Source: Macrosoma leucophasiata (taxonomy: Eukaryota; Arthropoda; Insecta; Lepidoptera; Hedylidae). Taken from it: a DNA stretch of 64,000 nt. Numbering within the stretch: position 1 is the first letter of the stretch; the number at the start of each line of letters is the position of its first letter. Made by a program: the position numbers and the translations under genes. Below the pieces are notes generated by a model that searched no databases, was not told where the DNA came from, and worked only from the letters and a program-made list of their open reading frames with translations. The stretch lies in NCBI GenBank assembly GCA_036365455.1, contig JAWQUS010000016.1, positions 12,485,001 to 12,549,000 of the forward strand, written 5' to 3'. Shown in pieces: positions 58,484 through 64,000 of this stretch.

Positions 58484-58859
58484 TTCATGGTCATCATATA
58501 ATTTTAACACCAATTTGTATACATGTACATATACGATATATTTATATTTATATAATTTATATTTTAGTATATCTATTTAGTTCTATGTATTGTATGTAAT
58601 ATTAAGAAGTAATAATATATTATGTATACCTATTATATATATACTTACCTTACGTATTTATGTTTCTCATATTTGCCTGTGCTAAATTTATCCATCTTTC
58701 CCGTTTTATGTTGTTTAGAGTTATTTAATATCCCTGCACCTTTTCGTTGACTTTCTGTTCTACCTCTGGTTGACTGGGAGATAATGCCTAGGGGCATTAA
58801 GTCCGCCATATGTACTTCTCATGTGCATTAAAGTATAAATAAATGTACCTACCCTGTGA

Positions 58860-60055
58860 TATTTAGAATAATAAAATATATTAAATACATAATTACAGTC
58901 TATCTAAAATAACAATAATACGTTAAAACCGGAAGAATATTTATTTCTGAAGAATATGGTGAAGTGAGAGTATTATTATTTACTGTTATTTTATGTAAAA
59001 CCTTTTTTATTAATTGTATGTAAGTATTTCTGCATGTATCTTCACGCCAAGTTCCTTACGGGGTCGGCAGAAAGAGAGGAGAGCTAAATTATTATTTTAT
59101 ATTATCTAATTGTATAAAGCTTAACTGTTCTGTGGCTAAAACTATGAGAATATCTACTGGAATCACATAAACGGGAGTTGTTCAATCATGTGTTATTATT
59201 GTTTTATTTATATTGTTAGTAAGTACCCCAGTGTAAAGATCGCAAGTGTAGATTGTAGATTGTTTGAAATCTTCGTTCCGTATAAGTAGGTTTGTACGTA
59301 AAGGAGAGATTTTTCTATTCCTTGCTAACAACAATGCACAATATTCCCATATTTACCACCGGAGAAATTGCCGGTGACTTTATCGCCACACAAATAAGGC
59401 ACCGATGTCATTTACCGGACATTTCTTTGATTGTACCTACCTGATTATCTTAGTACTTACCATCAATGCTATCTTTATTGCCAATCTATATCAAATATAT
59501 ACATGAGCTGCTGTAAATGATATAATGCGATGAATGTAACCTAGCAAAATAGGAAAATGAAATAGTTTCATAGTTATTTCTTCAAAATCAAACACTTTAC
59601 TTAATACCTAATTGTAGTAAAACTAAAATACTAACACGGCCAGCTTTAGCATTGTCTAAAAATCATTCTTTTCTAAAAATACAATTTTCAGAAAATAATG
59701 TTTGATGAATAGGTGTGACATCAGTTTGTGGTCCATACTTCGTATTATATTTTTGTAGGTAGGTACTTACGAATTACGATTTCAAAGACCTTCTTGTTGG
59801 CGAAATCACATATCGTAATAAAATACACAGGTATGTATATTAATAATAAATATTTAATTACCAAAATAATATTTTTTAACATAAATAATTTCTTTAGTAC
59901 ACCGTAGGTACACGAGTTAAATAATACCTATATCAATATCTAGTTTTTATACCTGTCCCATAAAATGTTCTATTAATAACATACCTATTACAATTAACAA
60001 ATACGTTTTGTATTACGTTTTTCTTTATTAGGTACCCATAGTACAAAAGTAATTA
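58860..60055. other. Intergenic between LINE and Nudix exon
   Basis: AT-rich, with the short LINE remnant at 59033-59085. It includes the presumed 3' UTR and poly(A) site of the Nudix gene (60024-60029). No other gene seen. Confidence 0.6.
59033..59085 (-). repeat. Short remnant of the same LINE 3' end
   Basis: The text GCATGTATCTTCACGCCAAG followed by a GGGGTCGGCAGA-like stretch matches the first 40-50 bp of the copies at 34275, 43590 and 56687, with more differences. Confidence 0.6.
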
Positions 60056-60438
60056 TTAAAAATCGTATTCATAATTTTTAACATTCATATAATACACTTC
60101 TCGTTTATTTTGAGCCCAATTTATTATCTTCTTATTGAGGTCAAATTTCAAGTTATTTTTTTTGCATTCCAATGCTTGAGCAATGATAAATCTATTGAAT
60201 GTATGTACGTGGGGATGGTTCATATATTCTTCAATGTCCATCCATTGGCAATTTTTAATCTCTCTCTGAGATATCGTGATGTTGTCCGATAAAGCCTTCA
60301 TCATAAGAAGCATGTAGATATCCGAATTACCAAACATCATGTTATGTGTGTGTCTAAATGAGATCAAAGATAAGAATTCACTTTCCACGCCGGTTTCTTC
60401 TTTAACTTCTCTTTTTGCAGCATCCACGATTTCTTCAC
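60056..60438 (-). CDS. Nudix hydrolase (NUDT6-like), terminal exon only
   Basis: The acceptor TCTGTTTCTAG precedes 60438; the exon enters in phase 1 and encodes 126 residues to TAA at 60058-60056, with AATAAA at 60029-60024. It begins mid Nudix box: EEIVDAAKREVKEETGV supplies the E-x7-REVxEExG part with the metal-binding glutamates. Then follow FRHTHNMMFGNSDIYM, QREIKNCQWMDIEEY and HPHVHTFNRFI, all typical of NUDT6-type proteins. Nudix enzymes hydrolyse nucleoside diphosphates linked to another moiety; NUDT6 substrates are poorly defined. The WKLPGG-containing exon that should precede it is not found up to 64000, so the gene continues beyond the window or is broken. The ORF extends upstream of the acceptor, but that part is intron. 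Confidence 0.85.
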
Positions 60439-60508
60439 CTAGAAACAGATTACATTCGGGTTTATAGCCATTATGTCTAAAGTAAATATTCATAATCTGA
60501 CGATCCAT

Positions 60509-60705
60509 TTAATCCAGCGGTGTGTGACGAACGTTTTAGCCGAGGCTCACGGGTTCGATTTCTGTACCGGGACAAATATTTGTATAGCCCACAAATATTT
60601 TTTTGCCGGGTCTGGGTGTTGGTGTATGTGTTGTGTGTACAACGGCACCCAGGTTTATACCTAATGTGAGGCTTACACTCACATAAGCGTATTTATAATA
60701 ATAAT
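60509..60705 (+). repeat. tRNA-headed SINE (family E), copy 1
   Basis: The head has a pol III B box (GGGTTCGATTTC) and A-box-like CCAGCGGTGTG. The body reads GACAAATATTTGTATAGCC, GGGTCTGGGTGTTGGTGTAT and ACAACGGCACCCAGG, and ends in (ATA)n. It lies in the intron upstream of the Nudix exon, with its start some 70 bp from the acceptor. Confidence 0.8.
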
Positions 60706-60714
60706 AATAATGGT

Positions 60715-61296
60715 GGCATTTGCAGAAATTTGGATAATAGGCTGTTGTCTAAATTTCTGCAAGAGCCATACACTCGGGGGTGGAAGTGTCTAAAGGCATA
60801 ATAGCGGGGAAGCCCGCTCCGAGCTCGAGATTACTCGCTCGTGATGGTGAAACCGGGGCCACACCTCTCGACACCCCCAGCCTCTCTCAACAGTGTTGCC
60901 CCCTGTCGACCATCGGGTTGGCTGTTTGGGGGGCCCACCAAGGAGAGGCGAGTCACCACCTGCCTAAAGTACGATTCGATAATGTGAGATGTTGAATATA
61001 GGCAGGTGCCGGATCTCACTCCATAGGCCCAGCCAGCTAGTCCCCCCAGTTCACCCACATAGCCCAATGTTTGGCAAATCACTTTTCATTACAATAGTCC
61101 CATTATATTCTGCGGGGTCTGTCTGTGTCTGTATTAACTATTGATGCAGCCAGAGAGAGGTCCCGCCGAATATAACCCATTACAAAGTAGATCAAAATTC
61201 TCGAAAGGGCCTCTACGTGTTGGACTCCGCATGTCCCCGCGCAAGCCTGACAAAGGTCCGGGGTTCAAATTGGACCCCGTGCTGACGGAGACATAA
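60715..61296 (-). repeat. Long high-identity repeat (family D), copy 2
   Basis: Reverse complement of 4985-5570. It ends at AATTTCTGCAAATGCCA with an (ATT)n tail at 60703-60718, where copy 1 instead continues for another 200 bp. It follows directly on the 5S-like SINE at 61296-61665, in the same orientation. Confidence 0.7.
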
Positions 61297-61665
61297 TAAT
61301 GGCAACCCATTATACGTCCAACTGCTGGGCACGAGTCTCTCCCCTTTTTTGGGGGGGGGAGGTCTGGAGCTTACTCCACCATGCTGCTCCAATGCGGATT
61401 GGTGGAGGTGGGTGAGTTAGTGGCCAACCCACTCTCGGATGTTTTCAAACCGCCCATTAGGCCTCCGACAAGGTTTAACGACTGCTATCCATCGATAGCA
61501 ACCGGGACCGACGACTTAACGTGCCCTCCGAAGCACGGAAACGCGCATTTAATTTGCCACTAGCGGTCACCCATCACACTACCCGACTGCGCCCGTAGTG
61601 CTTAACCGAGCAGATCGCTTACGATCTACACCAGCCGCTGGGCCATGCGCGCTTCAAGCGTATTT
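61296..61665 (-). repeat. 5S rRNA-like SINE (family C), copy 2
   Basis: The reverse complement of the copy at 15545-15925, nearly full length, with the same TTAAGCACTACGGG and GATGGGTGACCG boxes (near 61605 and 61570). Its 3' end abuts, without a gap, the long repeat that follows in the same orientation at 61296-60715. Confidence 0.65.
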
Positions 61666-62099
61666 TATTATTTTAAAATAAAGTAATAGAGAAAAAATAT
61701 TTTTTTTCTATATCGTAAGCTTAAAAATTGCCGATTTTAACATTTTTTTACCATTGGAATAGGTACGTTCTCACTGAGTGATAGACTATATTGATCATTG
61801 ATATAATTCAGATTCGTGGATTATGGAATACTAAAAAGTAGTCCTTAACTTAAGCACTACAGTGTTAAATAGTGATACCTATTTGAAAGATGTGCAAAAC
61901 TTAAGTATGGAAGGATAACATACGTACATATTATTATGATTTTAGTTTTAGTTGACAAGTTAGGTTCAAGGAAAGGTACTTAATACTCAAAATATATATT
62001 ATAGAACCTAACTATTACAACAAGTAGGTAAGTACTCCATATCTACTATCGCTAAGAATCTGGTCAACATGATACAATGGCCACTTAATGGTAATTATA

Positions 62100-62315
62100 A
62101 AACACGTAAATAAAATACGCTTACACTCACAGCCGCACAGTAGGTATTAACCTGTGTCGTGGGTGCCGTTGTACACATACAACACATACACAAACACCCA
62201 GACCCGAAACAAATATCTGTAGGCCATACAAATATTTGTCCCGGTGCGGGGATCGAACCCGCGATCCTTCGAATCAAACGGTCATCTCACACCGCTGGAC
62301 TAACCGGGTCGTCAA
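62100..62315 (-). repeat. tRNA-headed SINE (family E), copy 2
   Basis: On the minus strand: A-box region CCAGCGGTGTGAGATGACC, B box GGGTTCGATCCCCG, then GGGACAAATATTTGTATGGC and the GTGTTTGTGTATGTGTTGTA body. The B box is closer to consensus than in the 60509 copy. Confidence 0.82.
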
Positions 62316-62362
62316 AAATTGTCTGAAGTGTATAAGATTCCCAATCCATTTATCTCCTGATT

Positions 62363-62515
62363 ATCGCAGCGGGTTGGCCACTAACCCACCCAACTCCACC
62401 AATCCGCATTGGAGCAGCGTGGTGGAGTAAGCTCCAGGCCTCCCCCTAAAAAGGGGAGAGACTCGTGCCCAGCAGTGGGACGTATAATGGGTTGCCATTA
62501 TTATATTATTATTAT
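62363..62515 (+). repeat. 5S rRNA-like SINE (family C), 5'-truncated copy 3
   Basis: Only the 3' half is present: GCAGCGGGTTGGCCACTAAC through GCCCAGCAGTGGGACGTATA and an (ATT)n tail at about 62500-62518. The 5' truncation and simple-repeat tail fit retroposition. Confidence 0.7.
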
Positions 62516-62982
62516 TATCGCTGACCTTAGCTTAGCTTAGCTGACTAGTCTAGTAGTAGCAGGACTAGCAGGCCACTACTGCTGCGCTGGGACCTCGGTT
62601 AGATACCGGAACGACGGGTAAGTGCTATTGGGATTTTAAAATTTCCAAACATTTGCCTTCTTACTACATTTTTCAACGCCACCCTTACTTATTATCAGTT
62701 TGGTAATGTGCCCGGAGAATCCTAATGGGAGAGCCATGTAGGTACCTAACATCGACTAAGGAAGGCTGATTGGTCTATGGTACCTAACAGGTGACGACAC
62801 CTGTTAGGTACATGGCTCTCCAAAAAAACTAACTAGCGAAGAGTTAGATTTTTTTTGGGATTTACCGGTAGGTGTTTGCGTCAATTTATCTTTCCCAAAC
62901 CTTTCGGGGCAAACAGGCTTAAAGTTAGTCGGATAAAGGTAATTATTTAATCTTGATTATTTAATCTTATCTTATTCTTAAG

Positions 62983-63478
62983 GGACATTGACCTAGTAAC
63001 CGATTTCCACTGTGGCTAAATATCTTAAGTATAAGTTATACCTAAAATGTCCTTATTTGTTCCTTTTCACCATAACATAGCGGAAGTAGTAGTATATCGG
63101 ACGAATACATAAGCAGCTGTTTATATGTATTGTAAAATAATAAAAATATTTCAAACAATAATAACTTTTTTATTTAATAAAAGAAAAAAAAATGTTTTTT
63201 TCTTATCGGTCACCACGCTCAAAAAGTATAACTTGAATTAATATCAAAGAAAAAAAAATACTGCATAAATAAAATAAATAAATTATTATAATAGCATAAG
63301 TTGATACAAAATGCTATGCAATAGCTTTACCGCGGCAGTCGCCGAGTGCCACACGTCGATTTTTTGAAAGGACATTGGCCTAGTAACCGATTTCCACTGT
63401 GGCTAAATATCTTAAGTATAAGTTATACCTAAAATGTCCTTATTTGTTCCTTTTCACCATAACATAGCGGAAATAGTA
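62983..63478 (+). repeat. 109-bp near-identical direct repeat
   Basis: 62983-63091 and 63370-63478 differ at two positions only (GGACATTG(A/G)CCTAGTAACC ... AGCGGAA(G/A)TAGTA). The 278-bp spacer is AT-rich and unrelated. Non-coding on both strands. Confidence 0.85.
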
Positions 63479-63479
63479 A

Positions 63480-63789
63480 AAACCACCATTTCATTTTCCC
63501 ATACAAATAGTCCGTATCTATCAAATCTTTGACACATGTCATATTTTCATTCTGAGGCAATACGAAGCGCTTTGAGTGTTTTTAACAATGTGTATCGTTT
63601 AATAATCTACTAACCTTACCTATTATGTGTTTTCAGATTTAATGATGTCTACGCGGATTTAATTAATTGATTTATGTACCATATATTTACAATCATTCAT
63701 ACGTGATGCTGGCAGTTATGCCTCCTGGCGGTTGCCAATAAAAAAAAAAAAAAAAAAAAAAAAAATACGAAGTTTGCCGGGTCAGCTAG
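63480..63789 (+). mobile_element. Helitron-like copy interrupted by poly(A)
   Basis: TCATTTTCCCATACAAATAG and CTTTGACACATGTCATATTT match 34185-34245 of another element, and the 3' end GAAGTTTGCCGGGTCAGCTAG at 63769-63789 matches 34249-34268. Between them lie 200 bp of unrelated DNA ending in an A run (63739-63765), probably a later retroposed insertion. A reverse Helitron end starts near 63799. Confidence 0.65.
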
Positions 63790-64000
63790 TGATATAAAAT
63801 AGCGGCTCGCCCCGGCTTCGCGCTGTTGTGTTATGTTACCTACCCTCATCTCAAGAACATCAATCAGATTATCACTACTGCTTTTATAGGAGCTACAAAT
63901 CGACATGAAAATTTGACAGCAATGACAACGACAGTAGCAATGTCGATAGGCAGTCGCACCCCAGAGGTCAAAATGCAGAGATGTGTTGCCACCCCTAAGA

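Larger units (their letters stand above)
55357..58855 (+). mobile_element. CR1/Jockey-like LINE with nested insertions
   Basis: The element runs from the end of mariner to the 3' end near TAAAGTATAAATAAATGTACC. Endonuclease motifs come first (NICHINAQSI, ISESWLKPEL, MGDFNTDM, APVRKVRVKRPPAPW), then reverse transcriptase (IIPLPKTSNP, NHFRPISILP, QSGFRTGHST, FTNAFNTVDH, GVPQGGILSPLL, YADDLQLY) and the C-terminal domain (NCIRFIYGLRKYDHIS, LWNRLPVDIRRA). Frameshifts occur near 55765 and 56025 and a deletion near 56360 joins endonuclease to reverse transcriptase. A LINE 3' fragment is inserted at 56687-57035 and a Helitron at about 57508-57689. ORF1 is absent. The clade call rests on motif style. 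Confidence 0.88.

Noticed and set aside
60439..60508. N-terminal extension of the Nudix ORF with its own ATG
   Set aside because: A pyrimidine-rich TTTCTAG acceptor precedes the Nudix residues, and the extension is unlike any Nudix N-terminus; part of it borders a SINE.

Overview
The window looks like lepidopteran (moth or butterfly) nuclear DNA. It is AT-rich, full of TAGGTA-type sequence, has spliced genes with consensus GT-AG sites, and carries a typical lepidopteran repeat load: Helitron-like ends with CTAG, tRNA-headed SINEs, mariner, CR1/Jockey-like and RTE-like LINEs. No bacterial, CRISPR or operon structure is present. Gene content is low and repeats dominate.

The best-supported gene is dimmed (dimm, the insect Mist1/BHLHA15 orthologue), on the minus strand. 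Four coding exons (16542-16683, 7673-7911, 6617-6756, 4741-4867) have matching splice phases (1, 0, 2) and encode a 215-residue bHLH factor. A candidate non-coding first exon with a perfect GTAAGT donor lies at about 30.1-30.4 kb in a CpG-rich patch, making the locus about 25.6 kb. Its long introns hold SINEs, Helitrons, a CpG-rich segment with an RFX-type X-box at 19.9 kb, and three diverged copies of an unrecognised non-coding module at 24.0-24.8 kb.

The 36-47 kb region holds an unrecognised small family of first coding exons for signal-anchored proteins. Two are near-identical and sit on a head-to-head inverted duplication (42.4-43.45 kb minus, 46.1-47.1 kb plus). A third, more diverged one lies at 40.53-40.62 kb (minus). 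Candidate downstream exons are at 36.43-36.55 kb (minus) and, less surely, 52.56 kb (plus). A decayed RTE-type LINE occupies 38.8-40.3 kb.

From 54.3 to 58.9 kb there is a nested transposon island: a deleted mariner abutting a CR1/Jockey-like LINE that itself contains an LINE 3'-end insertion with an 11-bp target duplication and a Helitron. At 60.06-60.44 kb (minus) is the terminal exon of a NUDT6-type Nudix hydrolase gene whose earlier exons are not in the window. The rest, to 64 kb, is SINEs (including a 5S rRNA-like SINE), a high-identity long repeat also seen at 5-5.8 kb, and Helitron ends.

The genes do not form a pathway. The most unusual features are the inverted duplication of a promoter plus signal-anchor exon, the 5S-derived SINE-like family, and the repeated module and X-box inside the dimm intron.
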